From positions 59,763 to 123,762 of the forward strand of contig NZ_JAIUGV010000017.1 in the NCBI RefSeq assembly GCF_020164745.1: a DNA stretch of 64,000 nt, given 5' to 3'. The first letter of the stretch is position 1. Each line of letters starts with the position of its first letter. The notes beneath the pieces are model-generated. The model saw nothing but the letters and a program-made list of their open reading frames with translations, made no database searches and was not told the origin of the DNA. This document shows positions 16,692 through 25,537 of the stretch, piece by piece. Made by a program: the position numbers and the translations under genes. The DNA is from Mesorhizobium sp. ES1-4. Lineage in GTDB: Bacteria; Pseudomonadota; Alphaproteobacteria; Rhizobiales; Rhizobiaceae.

Positions 16692-17740
16692 AGCGTCGGG
16701 CGAATAGGGTGAATCGTTGGGATTCCCTTTTCGACTGAAGTCTGATTCCTATGGATGCGGAGGTGCACCATGGGCAAAGCGGTTTCGCAGGATTTGAGGC
16801 TTCGACTTGTTCGCGGCATTGCCGAGGGCAAGTCGCGGCGGGCAGTTGCGGCGCAGTTTGAGGTGGCGCCTTCGACGGCGGTACGCGTTCAGGCACGCTA
16901 TGCGGCGACTGGTTCCGTCGAACCGGCCCGTCAGGGGCGTCCTGCCGGGTCTGGCAAACTCGGCGCGTATCGTCAGGCCATTGTCGACAAAGTGATGGCC
17001 AGGCCGGACATCACGATGCCTGAGCTTGGCGCGTGGCTTGAAGACGAGCACGGCGTTAGGGCGGACCCGTCGAACCTGTCGAAGTTGCTGTGCCGGGAGG
17101 GGTTTACGTATAAAAAAAGCCCTGCTGGCGTCGGAGCAAGAACGGCCCGACGTGAGAGCGGCGCGGCGTGAGTGGCGCGACCATCATCAGCCTCTGATGC
17201 GCGCCGTGCCGGCGCGGATCGTCTTCATCGACGAAACGAGCGTGAAGACCAACATGACCCCATTGCGCGGGCGCAGCCTGCGCGGCAAGAGGCTCCTCGC
17301 CGATGCGCCCTTCGGCAAATGGCATACCCAGACCTTCATCGCCGGCCTGCGTTGCCATGAACTGGTGGCCCCCTGGATCATCGAGGGAGCCATCGACGGG
17401 GCGGCGTTCGATGCCTATGTCGAAACCCAGCTCGCACCGGCTCTCGGGCGCGGCGACATCGTTATTCTGGACAATCTCAATGTCCACAAAAGTCCGCGCG
17501 CCGCAGAGGCGCTCAAACGGCGCGGCGCCAGGTTCCTCTTCCTGCCCAAATATTCGCCGGACCTCAACCCGATCGAGATGGCCTTCGCAAAGCTCAAAAC
17601 CCTGTTGCGAAAGGCCAAAGCGCGCACCTACGACGATCTCGTCCGCGCCGTCGGAAGCATCTGCGCCATGTTCGATCCAACCGAATGCTGGAACTATCTC
17701 AAACAGGCAGGCTACGTTGCATGTTAATCGCCCGATGCTC
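16691..17740 (+). mobile_element. IS630-family insertion sequence
   Basis: A 1050-bp element with terminal repeats GAGCGTCGGGCGAATAG (16691-16707) and, reverse complemented, GAGCATCGGGCGATTAA (17724-17740), 14 of 17 matching. It is flanked by TA at 16689-16690 and 17741-17742, the target duplication typical of IS630/Tc1 elements. The left TA is the centre of the CTAG at the right end of the IS5 element, so this insertion is the younger one. Confidence 0.9.
16770..17727 (+). CDS. IS630-family transposase in two frames
   Basis: DDE transposase split by a frame change at a run of seven A at 17112-17118. The first frame (ATG 16770, GGAGG upstream) gives a helix-turn-helix N-terminus (MGKAVSQDLRLRLVRGIAEG) to GFTYKK; the second continues ALLASEQERPDV with catalytic VFIDETSVKTNM, VILDNLNVHKS and NPIEMAFAKLKTLLRK. 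One A fewer would fuse the frames into 318 residues. This may be transcriptional slippage on the A tract or a simple mutation. The stop TAA lies inside the right terminal repeat. Confidence 0.85.
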
Positions 17741-17742
17741 TA

Positions 17743-18185
17743 GCCCTGTTATCCCGTGTAGCCCGGATGATCGGTTCCCCGATTCCGTTTGCTGCCTTCG
17801 GTGGGTGTTTGCTCATCCGGTTTCGATGTAAGCGTCGCGAACGATCAAGTACGACACCATCACGTCGGCTGTTACATGCCTACTTTGTTCGAATAGCTTG
17901 GGAGAGATTGGCCTCTGAGGGTCCTGCGGAACTCACAGATCACGCTTGCCCAAACGGGTGACAAAGGTGGACCCCCGAGCCCCTCGTTCATGCCGGCCTC
18001 GGCGCCTCCTGCATCACCGCACCGATCACTTCGTGACGCACATGTGGGTTCGAAAGCAGACGTCTTCGGCGGCGGCGTGGGCGGTGTTATTTTCAGTCAC
18101 GGTCGCGCTCTTCGCGGGAATCAGGTGAACGTCACCAGCCTGCCATGACCGCTTTGTCTCGGTAAACTAGCAGAACTCCGGCACA
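17743..18185. other. intergenic region with no recognised gene
   Basis: About 440 bases between the IS630 right end and the CobW-type gene. Two short plus-strand frames (17767-17961 and 17946-18128) show no recognisable family, no good ribosome binding site and no consistent codon bias; they look like decayed DNA. The 3' region of the CobW-type gene borders it on the right. Confidence 0.4.
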
Positions 18186-19280
18186 CTACCCCTCTCTTCC
18201 CGTTTCACAGGAAATCAAGTCGTTCGGAAGGGGGAAGACGCCGATACCATCAGAGCACCTATTTGCCGGGGTTCGACTTCTCAAGGCAAATGCAGCGAAC
18301 GACCGTTGAACCTGTTTCAGATCAACGCCGTCGACAATGATCACGAGACGCGAGCGACGATCGTTGCTCGGCCATGCCTCCATATGGACCGGGGGATGAA
18401 CAAGGTGTTGCACGCCATGGATGGCGACGGGACGTTCTTCTCCTGAAATATTCAAGATCCCTTTCACTCGAAGGACGCGTTCGCCGTGCCTGTTAAGCAG
18501 CATAGTGAGCCATAGGCCGAACGCGGTCCAATCGACTTCTTCCTCCCACGTCAGGACGCAGGACGCGATCGCCGCCGGATGAGTTTGTCCGTCGGCGTTC
18601 AACAAAACAGCCGTTTCTTCGCAAAAGAAACCCGATTGCGATTGCAGCATGCTCCCGCGGGTAGCTAGATCCGGCTCGAAAAGATCCTTGGCACAGAACT
18701 GAGATTGAATATTCAAGATCGCCGCATCAGGATTGATGCGGCGCAACCGGTCTGTAAGAAGTTCGATCTGGCTATATTCGGCAAGATCGGTCTTGGTTAC
18801 GACCAGCCTGTCGGCAATAGCGACCTGACGGTTGCACTCGATGTATCTGTCGAGTTCAGCCGCCCCGTTCACGGCATCCACCGTTGCCACTACATTACCA
18901 GATTTGAAATGATGTCTCAGCATTGGGTCAGATTTCAGCGTGGAGAGAACCGGAAATGGATCCGCCAATCCTGTGCTTTCAATCACCACCTGCCTGAACG
19001 ATATCTGCCGGCGTTCCCGCTTCGAGTGCAGATCGCGAATCGCATCGGCCAATTCGCCGCGCATGGTGCAACACACGCAGCCTGACTGGAGCAGCACCAT
19101 GGTCTCGTCAATCCGCTCGACGAGATGGTGGTCAAGCCCGACTTCGCCAAACTCATTTATGAGGACGGCTGTGTCCGACAGAGCGGGATCGTCCAGCAGC
19201 CGCTTCAGAAGCGTGGTTTTGCCCGAGCCGAGAAATCCTGTCAGCAGATGGACCGGCGTGAACGGCGGTAGCTCAGTCAT
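18186..19280 (-). CDS. CobW/COG0523-family GTPase (metallochaperone-like)
   Basis: Cytosolic G3E GTPase of 364 residues. P-loop LLTGFLGSGKTTLLKR at about residues 12-27, the metal-binding motif CVCC (SGCVCCTMRGEL) near 70, Mg/switch segment VVIESTGLADPFPVL near 105, and the guanine motif VTKTDLAE near 168, followed by a C-terminal CobW_C-like domain from about 245. Members load Zn, Co or Fe-type metals into partner enzymes or act in metal homeostasis. It overlaps the upstream small gene by 8 bp. Several metal-dependent ring hydrolases occur in the window, but no specific client is shown by the sequence. Confidence 0.88.
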   Translation of the reverse strand: MTELPPFTPVHLLTGFLGSGKTTLLKRLLDDPALSDTAVLINEFGEVGLDHHLVERIDETMVLLQSGCVCCTMRGELADAIRDLHSKRERRQISFRQVVIESTGLADPFPVLSTLKSDPMLRHHFKSGNVVATVDAVNGAAELDRYIECNRQVAIADRLVVTKTDLAEYSQIELLTDRLRRINPDAAILNIQSQFCAKDLFEPDLATRGSMLQSQSGFFCEETAVLLNADGQTHPAAIASCVLTWEEEVDWTAFGLWLTMLLNRHGERVLRVKGILNISGEERPVAIHGVQHLVHPPVHMEAWPSNDRRSRLVIIVDGVDLKQVQRSFAAFALRSRTPANRCSDGIGVFPLPNDLISCETGREG

Positions 19281-19605
19281 CGCGGCCGGCTTCTACGCTT
19301 GCGATTATATCAGCATTCAGCGGGTCGCAGGTCTTGCCCGAAAGACGCTCGGCGGCCCGCCATAGGTGGCCGAGATCGCTGATGATCTCTGTCTTGCCGG
19401 TTCGCGTTGAAATGACGAACGACGTGCCTTGCCAATCCGCCAGCTGCATGTCGAAAGAGGCTAAGATGCGGTTCGCGATCCTAACTCGATTGGCGCGCTC
19501 ACGGCGCCGATCAACATTTTCGACGTTGCGCGTGTAAACGCCGGGCCGGGCCACAGCATCTGTCCAATGTTCGTTGCTGCCCAGAACGCCGCATAGCGAG
19601 CACAT
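19273..19605 (-). CDS. small conserved protein paired with CobW-type GTPase
   Basis: Not assigned to a named family. A 110-residue protein starting MCSLCGVLGSNEHWTDAVAR. The ATG at 19605 was chosen because AAGGGG lies 6 bases upstream, although the frame is open further. The N-terminal C-x2-C, then His in EHW, could bind metal. The middle is Arg-rich and the C-terminal half has ADWQGTSFVISTRTGKTEII, like a small beta unit. It overlaps the GTPase start by 8 bp, so the two are co-translated; it may be the client or a helper of the metallochaperone. Confidence 0.65.
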   Translation of the reverse strand: MCSLCGVLGSNEHWTDAVARPGVYTRNVENVDRRRERANRVRIANRILASFDMQLADWQGTSFVISTRTGKTEIISDLGHLWRAAERLSGKTCDPLNADIIASVEAGRDD

Positions 19606-19869
19606 GATCTGCCCCTTGGGTTGATGCCTCGGAAACCCATCGATCCCGACACGTTTCAAGCATATCCTCTACAGGTGGTGTCAGGCATGCCAATACCAAG
19701 ACCCTGCCTGGTTAAATAGGAGTCCTGCGGAAAGAAGGATACGATCGCTGTTCCCAGCAGGAGTGATGGAATGAACCAGACAGCGGAATCATCAGATCCA
19801 TCCGGTCAGGCAATTCAAACGAACGGCCAGGGACCGCGCGGTCGCTGGCCATGGTGCGGTGAAGCCGGC

Positions 19870-20769
19870 TCAGGACTTCGGACGTGCTTTGCCGCTGCGC
19901 GGGAAACGCTTGCCGAAATCGGCCGCGATCTCTTCCATCTTGACGAACTTCACGCCGTCGAAGCCCTTCATGTGATCGTAGAGCCGCTCGTGCATCTTCA
20001 GCACATGCGGCTTGCCCGATACGTCGGGATGGATGGTCAGCGGGAACACGGCGTAGTCGTAATTCTCGTAGACCTAATCAAACTGGTCGCGCCACATCTG
20101 CTCGATGTCGCGGGGGTTGACGAAACCGTGGCTGTTCGGCGAAGCCTTGATAAACATCATCGGAGGCAGGTCGTCGAGATACCAGGACGCCGGGATCTCG
20201 ATCAGGTCCGTCTCATCGCCCTGCGAATAGGGTTTCATCCAAGCGGACGGATGCTTGGAATAGTCGATCTTCGTCCACTGATCACCAACAGTCACATAGT
20301 AGGGGTGATGGTCGTTGTGCATAAGGGAGTGGTCGTAAAGCAGGCCCTTTTGCTTCAGCAACTCGTTGGTCTTGGAACCGAACTCCCACCACGGAGCCAC
20401 GTAGCCGCGCGGCGACTTGCCGGAGAGCGTGGTAATGAGGTCGACGCATTTATTGAAAATGGCCTCTTCCTGTTCCGGCGACATGGCGATGGGGTTCTCA
20501 TGGCTGTACCCATGCATCCCGATCTCGTGACCGGCATCGGCCACTTGCTTCATCTCGTCCCAGAAGCTTTCGATGGAATGGCCGGGGATAAACCAGGTCG
20601 TCTTGATACCCCACTTCTCGAACATGCGCAGCAGGCGAAGACTGCCGACCTTGCCCGCGAAGGCGCCGCGAGAAATGTCGCAAGGGCTATCCTCGCCACC
20701 ATAGGATCCTAGCCAGCCGGCGACAGCATCAACGTCCACCCCATAGGATACAAATATTTCTTTCGGCAT
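19870..20769 (-). pseudogene. polysaccharide-deacetylase-fold hydrolase, cyclic-imidase-like, broken by one stop codon
   Basis: Reading frame of 299 codons from ATG 20769 to stop 19870, interrupted by a single in-frame TAG at 20074-20076; beyond it the frame continues with a fully family-like C-terminus (VYENYDYAVFPLTIHPDVSG and more). NodB-fold motifs are present: YGVDVDAVAGWLGSY and the metal His pair in MHGYSHENP. The family (HpPgdA-like branch) includes cyclic imide hydrolases. The affected codon is probably a former Trp TGG (DQFD-stop-VYEN). It is the last gene of the peptide-importer operon starting at 28186. A 231-residue truncated protein would lose the C-terminal part of the barrel. 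Confidence 0.82.
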
Positions 20770-20810
20770 CTCTCTTCCTTTCGTTGCTCATGTCCCCGGC
20801 CGAAGGGTAT

Positions 20811-21572
20811 CTATGGCAGTTGCGAGGGTGGAAGACCGGCCCGGCTTCCCGCCATGCTGATGTGCTTGCGCATGTAGTAGTTGGCGCCATCGGGATCGCC
20901 CATGGCAATCGCCTCCAGGATGCGGTCATGCTCCTGCACTGCAAACAGCAGATTGCCCCGCCGCTCGGTGGGCAGGCGCTGACTTTCCAGCAGCACGCTC
21001 GCAAAAGTCTGGTGCATGTCCACCAGCAGCTTGTTGCGCGAGATACGCATAATGAGGTTGTGGAAATCGAAGTCCGCCTGCGCGTAGGCATTGAGGTCCT
21101 TTTCGCGCGCCGCGTTGCGAAAGGCGGCCGTGCATTCCTTCAAGTCGGCGACCTCCTGATTGGTATGGGTCAGGGCCGCGAGCTCGGCCGCGTAGGATTC
21201 GACGATGTAGCGGAACTGATAGACCTCGCTCAGCGAATAGCGCGCCGCGAAGCGCCAGGACGGAGTCGCCGGTGCGCCGGAAGGGTCAGCACAGACGAAG
21301 CCCCGCCCCCCCTCGCGCGCCACGATCTCGCCGATGGTGGCCAGGATCGACAGAGCCTCACGCAGCGTGGCGCGGCTCACACTGAGGTCACGTGCCAGGT
21401 CGCGTTGCGGCGGCAGTGTATCGCCCGGTCGCAAACGGCCGTCGCGGATCATCGACCGCAGGGCGGCCACCGTTGCCTGGGCCACACCAACACTGGCTTC
21501 CCGGCGCTCGCGCGGCAGGTCGGCCGACGGTGAAGGCGCGGTTCCATCATCATTGAGATCGAGTTTCATCAT
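20811..21572 (-). CDS. GntR-family regulator, FadR type
   Basis: Regulator of 253 residues. The start MMKLDLNDDG at 21572 was chosen because GGAG lies about 10 bases upstream and the family begins near here. Winged helix at about residues 27-95 (LRPGDTLPPQRDLARDLSVS, ATLREALSILATIGEI), then an FCD domain with DFHNLIMRISRNKLL and HDRILEAIAMGD. It lies inside the importer operon, between the SDR and the deacetylase-like gene. The divergent promoter region at 28187-28402 contains FadR-type palindromes TTGGTCTGACCAA, so it probably autoregulates this operon and the asparaginase operon. Confidence 0.87.
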   Translation of the reverse strand: MMKLDLNDDGTAPSPSADLPRERREASVGVAQATVAALRSMIRDGRLRPGDTLPPQRDLARDLSVSRATLREALSILATIGEIVAREGGRGFVCADPSGAPATPSWRFAARYSLSEVYQFRYIVESYAAELAALTHTNQEVADLKECTAAFRNAAREKDLNAYAQADFDFHNLIMRISRNKLLVDMHQTFASVLLESQRLPTERRGNLLFAVQEHDRILEAIAMGDPDGANYYMRKHISMAGSRAGLPPSQLP

Positions 21573-21657
21573 GGCTTTGGCTCCAGCGTCAGCAAAAATT
21601 GTCGCCACGTAGCTAGAACAAGATACATTTGGATGGAACCATTCAGCCGGCGGTTGA

Positions 21658-22407
21658 TCAGAGCATGACATCGCCGCCGTTCGGATTCATGGTCGCGCCG
21701 ATGTAGTAAGCCCCCTCCTCCGACGCCAACAGCACGGCCGTGGGAGCGATCTCGTCGACATGGCCGGCGCGGCCGATCGGCAGTTCGCCGAGCTTGCGCT
21801 TCTTCCATTCCTCCGGCAGCGCCTTGAAGAGCTCCGTTTCGATGGGGCCGGGACAGATGGCATTCACGGTTATGCCGTCGCGCGCCACCTCGTAGGCGAG
21901 CGAACGGGTGAAGCCGATGGCACCTGCCTTGGCGGCCGCATAGTGCGCCATTTCCGGCGCACCCTTGTGACCGAGCTGCGAGGCGATGTTGATGATGCGG
22001 CCGAATTTGCGGGAAATCATCGGCTTCAGAACCGCACGCGTGCAAAGAAAGACGCTGCGCAGGTTCACGGCCATCATCTGGTCCCACATGGCGGTGCTCA
22101 TTTCGGCAACGACGGACGTCGTGTCGATGCCGGCATTGTTGACCAGTATGTCGATCTGGCCGAGCGCCGCCTCCACTTTCTTGACGGCTGCCTCGACCTG
22201 CGCCTCGTCGCTGACGTCAGCCGCGACGGCGAAAGTCTTCACTCCAAAAGCCGCAAGTGCTGCGGTGCGTGCTTCGGCAGCATCGAGTTTCAGATCGAGA
22301 ACGGCGACGTCCGCGCCTTCGCGCGCGAAGGCCGTGGCAATCGCGCCGCCGATGCCGCGTGCACCGCCGGTGACCAGTGCTTTTTTTCCTGTGAGACGTC
22401 CTGACAT
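21658..22407 (-). CDS. short-chain dehydrogenase/reductase
   Basis: Classical SDR of 249 residues with NAD(P) motif TGGARGIGGAIA near residue 12, NNAG near 90 and catalytic Ser, Tyr, Lys (IASQLGHKG and YAAAKAG). An acidic residue after beta 2 (AVLDLKLD) favours NAD over NADP. The start MSGRLTGKK at 22407 was preferred over an upstream ATG at 22464 because the family begins here and the upstream part overlaps the ATPase gene. Lies in the peptide-importer operon. Substrate unknown. Confidence 0.88.
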   Translation of the reverse strand: MSGRLTGKKALVTGGARGIGGAIATAFAREGADVAVLDLKLDAAEARTAALAAFGVKTFAVAADVSDEAQVEAAVKKVEAALGQIDILVNNAGIDTTSVVAEMSTAMWDQMMAVNLRSVFLCTRAVLKPMISRKFGRIINIASQLGHKGAPEMAHYAAAKAGAIGFTRSLAYEVARDGITVNAICPGPIETELFKALPEEWKKRKLGELPIGRAGHVDEIAPTAVLLASEEGAYYIGATMNPNGGDVML

Positions 22408-22438
22408 GCTTGCTCTCTCGATTTCGTGGTTGGCTTGA

Positions 22439-23494
22439 CTATTGGAGCGATGGGGCGACGCCAATGGGCCCGGCGCGGCCGAGGATGCGTTCGGCTTCCT
22501 TCATGAACACGTTGAAAGTATCGGACGCCGGCACCGAAGCGGCGACATCCTCGTGGCGGAAGCAATGTACCGTGTGCCGTTCGCCGACTGTTTCGGCCGG
22601 CGGCATCTCATGGCGGCAGCGGTCGATGACGAACGGGCAACGCGACGCCAGGAAGCACCCCTTCGGCAGGTTGATCGGGCTCGGGATCTCGCCCTTGAGG
22701 CTGACACTGCTTTCGATCTTCAAGTGCGGATGGGGCAGCATGACTGACGATAGCAAGCCGCTGGAATAGGGGTGCTGCGGGCGGTTGAAGACCGTCTCGG
22801 CGCTGCCCTGCTCCACGATCATGCCTAGATACATCACCGCGACGCGGTGGCTGATGAAGCGCACCGTGGACAGGTCGTGGGAAATGAACAGGTAGGCGGT
22901 GTTACGCTCGTTCTGGATGCGCCGCAGGAGGTCGATGATCTCGGCGCGCGCCGTTGGGTCGAGCGCGGAAGTCGGTTCGTCGAGGACGACCAGTTCGGGC
23001 TCCGTGACCATCGCACGCGCTATGCCGACACGCTGCTGCTGCCCGGAGGACAGCTCGGAAGGATAGGCGTCCAGCAGATCCGGATTCAACCGCACCAGCC
23101 GCAAAGCATCGGCAGTCCGGCGGCGCCTTGTTTCGCGGTCGAGCTTGAGCGGCAAAAGCGGCTCGCTGATCGTATCGCCGATCTTCATGCGCGGGTCCAG
23201 TGACTCGTTCGGCTCCTGGAATACGAGCTGAATCTTGCCTGCCAGTTTGGCCTTGTGCTGCTGGCGCTGTGCGAGGTCGGTGCCGCGAAACCGGATGGTT
23301 CCGGCGGTCGGCTCGATCAGGCCGACGATGCAGCGGCCGACCGTGGTCTTGCCCGAACCGCTCTCGCCTACAAGCCCGAGGGTCTCGCCGGGCTCGACGG
23401 TCAGACTGACGCCGTTGATCGCCTGCACCACCTGCTTTGAGCCGGCAATGGGGAAGCGCTTATAGAGATTGTCTATGGTCAGGACCGCGCTCAT
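22439..23494 (-). CDS. peptide ABC transporter ATP-binding protein, DppF-like
   Basis: ATPase of 351 residues. Start at 23494, where ATGA overlaps the stop of the partner ATPase gene. Motifs are canonical: Walker A LVGESGSGKTTVGR, Q-loop QLVFQEPNESLDPR, signature LSSGQQQRVGIARA, Walker B LVVLDEPTSALD and H-loop LFISHDLSTV. The C-terminal oligopeptide region has the conserved Cys cluster (GCFLASRCPFVIDRCR), which binds an Fe-S cluster in DppD. Pairs with the degenerate DppD-like subunit, so this protein would supply most catalytic residues. Confidence 0.92.
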   Translation of the reverse strand: MSAVLTIDNLYKRFPIAGSKQVVQAINGVSLTVEPGETLGLVGESGSGKTTVGRCIVGLIEPTAGTIRFRGTDLAQRQQHKAKLAGKIQLVFQEPNESLDPRMKIGDTISEPLLPLKLDRETRRRRTADALRLVRLNPDLLDAYPSELSSGQQQRVGIARAMVTEPELVVLDEPTSALDPTARAEIIDLLRRIQNERNTAYLFISHDLSTVRFISHRVAVMYLGMIVEQGSAETVFNRPQHPYSSGLLSSVMLPHPHLKIESSVSLKGEIPSPINLPKGCFLASRCPFVIDRCRHEMPPAETVGERHTVHCFRHEDVAASVPASDTFNVFMKEAERILGRAGPIGVAPSLQ

Positions 23495-24525
23495 GCATGC
23501 CTCACGGGGAAATAGCAGCGGACGAAGTGCCCGGGCCCGATCTCGGCGAAAGGCGGCCGCTGCGTGCGGCAAACCGGCTGGGCAATGGGACAGCGATCGG
23601 CATATTGACAGCCGGCATTTCTTTCGCGTCGCCTGCCGGTGTCCGGCACACTCCAGCTGTCGCGCAGCTTGGGGCTATGCGAAAAGGCCGCAAGCAGCAT
23701 CAGCGTGTATGGATGCGCCGGCTCCAGGAAGAGCGGTTCGCGCGGGGCAATCTCGACGATCTCGCCTGAGAAAAGCACGGCGATGCGATCGCAGAAATGC
23801 GCGGTGATGCCGACGTCGCGGCTGATGAACAGCATAGCGCTGCCATGGTCGGCCGCAAGCTTGGCAAGCAGTGCCAAGATCTGCGCCTGCACGGTGACGT
23901 CGAGGCCGCTGGTCGCGTCATCGGAAATGACGAAAGCGGGGCTGCAAATGAGGGCCATGGCGATCACAACGCGCTGCGCCATGCCGCCGGATAGTTCGTG
24001 CGGATAGGCATCCATGCGCCGCTCCGGGTCCGGTATCTGCACCTCGCGGAGGATCTCCAGCGCCATACGGCGCGCCTCTTTGCCTCCGACGCCGAGATGG
24101 ATTTTCGCCATCGCAGCGATCTGGTCGCCGACCTTGAGCAGAGGGTTGAGTTCGGCGCGCGGATTGGGCACCACGACCGAGAGCCGGTGGCCGCGAAGAC
24201 GGCGGAGTTCGGATTCGGACAGGCTGAGGATTTGCCGACCCTCGAAATGGACTTCGCCCCCGGCAATGCGGCCCGGCGACGGCGGCAGGCCGAGGATCGA
24301 ACGGGCCAGCGTTGTCTTGCCCGCGCCGCTCTCGCCAACCAAGCCTACGATCTCGCCCGGCTGAACGGCGAGGTCGATGCCCTTCAGCACCGCCTTCGGC
24401 TCGGCGCCACCGGACGGGAATGTCACGCGCAGGTTCCTGATGTCGATCAACGGCGGCTTGTCGCCGCCAACGGAGGCGTTGCGCGTTTTGCTTATGACTT
24501 CTGCTGCGCCCAATGACATTCTCAC
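23491..24525 (-). CDS. peptide ABC transporter ATP-binding protein, DppD-like, with degenerate catalytic motifs
   Basis: ATPase of 344 residues, GTG start at 24525 (ATG at 24519 possible). Walker A is intact (LVGESGAGKTTLAR near 62-75) and the signature is LSGGMAQRVV. Three other motifs depart from the family: the Q-loop reads VVPNPRAELNP where Gln is expected, Walker B reads VISDDATSGLD with Asp in place of the catalytic Glu (residue 203), and the H-loop reads FISRDVG with Arg for His (residue 236). The C-terminal Cys cluster is present (GCQYADRCPIAQPVC). Such asymmetry suggests one weak ATP site in the heterodimer. Confidence 0.9.
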   Translation of the reverse strand: MRMSLGAAEVISKTRNASVGGDKPPLIDIRNLRVTFPSGGAEPKAVLKGIDLAVQPGEIVGLVGESGAGKTTLARSILGLPPSPGRIAGGEVHFEGRQILSLSESELRRLRGHRLSVVVPNPRAELNPLLKVGDQIAAMAKIHLGVGGKEARRMALEILREVQIPDPERRMDAYPHELSGGMAQRVVIAMALICSPAFVISDDATSGLDVTVQAQILALLAKLAADHGSAMLFISRDVGITAHFCDRIAVLFSGEIVEIAPREPLFLEPAHPYTLMLLAAFSHSPKLRDSWSVPDTGRRRERNAGCQYADRCPIAQPVCRTQRPPFAEIGPGHFVRCYFPVRHA

Positions 24526-24526
24526 A

Positions 24527-25537
24527 TTAGTTGCTGATACGCGGGTCGAGCAGGAAATAGATGAGGTCGACCGCGATGTAGACGATAAGGGAAAAGATGG
24601 CAGAGAAGAGCACGAAGCCCAGAACCGGATAGATGTCCGAGTTCAGCACACCCTGGACCGCGTACTGCCCCGCGCCACCCCACGAGAACACGATCTCGAC
24701 GAGCACCGCACCGCCGATCAAGAAGCCGTAAAGCACGCTGATAATGGTGACGATAGATGGCAATGCATTGCGCAGCGCATGGCGCACCACAAGGTTCTGC
24801 GGCACCCCACACAAAACTTCAAAACGGCTGAAATCCGATTCCAGCATCTTCTCCATCGTGGCCTGCGTCATCTTCAGGATGGGACCGGCATTCAGGAGGC
24901 CAAGCGTCAGCACTGGCAAGACCAGGTGCGCGCAAGCAGACCAGAAGGCCTGCAGGTCGCCGGCGAGAAGCGCGTCGATGGTGAGGGCCCCTGTGACTGG
25001 CAGCGGCGGTATGACGATCATGTCAATACGGCCGAGCGGCGCAGGCGCCCAGCCGAGCACGGTATAGAAGATGAAGATGAGAACCAGAGCGAACCAGAAG
25101 TCCGGCAACGCACCGGCACTGAGGCCGTAGAGATCCGCCAGGCGCGCCACCCAGCCGTTCGGCTTGCGCGCCGCATATACCCCTAGTGTAACCCCGACGA
25201 CGATGGCCAGAAGCAGTGAAAGCGTAACGAGTTCGAGTGTGGCCGGGAAGCGCTGAAGCAGATCCTCGAGCACTGGCCGCGTCGTCTGCCAGGAAGTCCC
25301 CAGGTCGCCGTGCAAAAGATTGCGCACATAGATCAGGAACTGCACATAGAGAGGCTGGTCGAGCCCGAGCTGCTGACGCAGTGAGGCGATCGCCGAAGGT
25401 GTCGCCGTCGGGCCGAGCATCAGCACAGCGGGGTCACCCGGAATGCTCTTTACCAGCAGGAAGCTGACGAGCACGATGCCTAGCAACTGAGGGATGACGA
25501 AAATCAGGCGCTTGGCGAGATAAGCGAGGATGCGCAT
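24527..25537 (-). CDS. peptide ABC transporter permease, DppB-like
   Basis: Inner-membrane permease of 336 residues with six expected helices. The N-terminus MRILAYLAKRLIFVIPQLLG and the DPAVLMLGPTATP segment are typical of DppB. The EAA loop is present (SRFEVLCGVPQNLVVRHALRNA) and the tail ends YFLLDPRISN, a family hallmark. Its start overlaps the stop of the DppC-like gene by 1 bp, indicating coupling. Confidence 0.92.
   Translation of the reverse strand: MRILAYLAKRLIFVIPQLLGIVLVSFLLVKSIPGDPAVLMLGPTATPSAIASLRQQLGLDQPLYVQFLIYVRNLLHGDLGTSWQTTRPVLEDLLQRFPATLELVTLSLLLAIVVGVTLGVYAARKPNGWVARLADLYGLSAGALPDFWFALVLIFIFYTVLGWAPAPLGRIDMIVIPPLPVTGALTIDALLAGDLQAFWSACAHLVLPVLTLGLLNAGPILKMTQATMEKMLESDFSRFEVLCGVPQNLVVRHALRNALPSIVTIISVLYGFLIGGAVLVEIVFSWGGAGQYAVQGVLNSDIYPVLGFVLFSAIFSLIVYIAVDLIYFLLDPRISN

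Noticed and set aside
17767..18128. Two small plus-strand frames after the IS630 element
   Set aside because: No ribosome binding site, family or codon pattern supports them.
19771..20712. A 313-codon plus-strand frame antisense to the imidase-like gene
   Set aside because: It mirrors a gene with clear family motifs on the other strand and has no recognisable domain; high GC makes long antisense frames common here.
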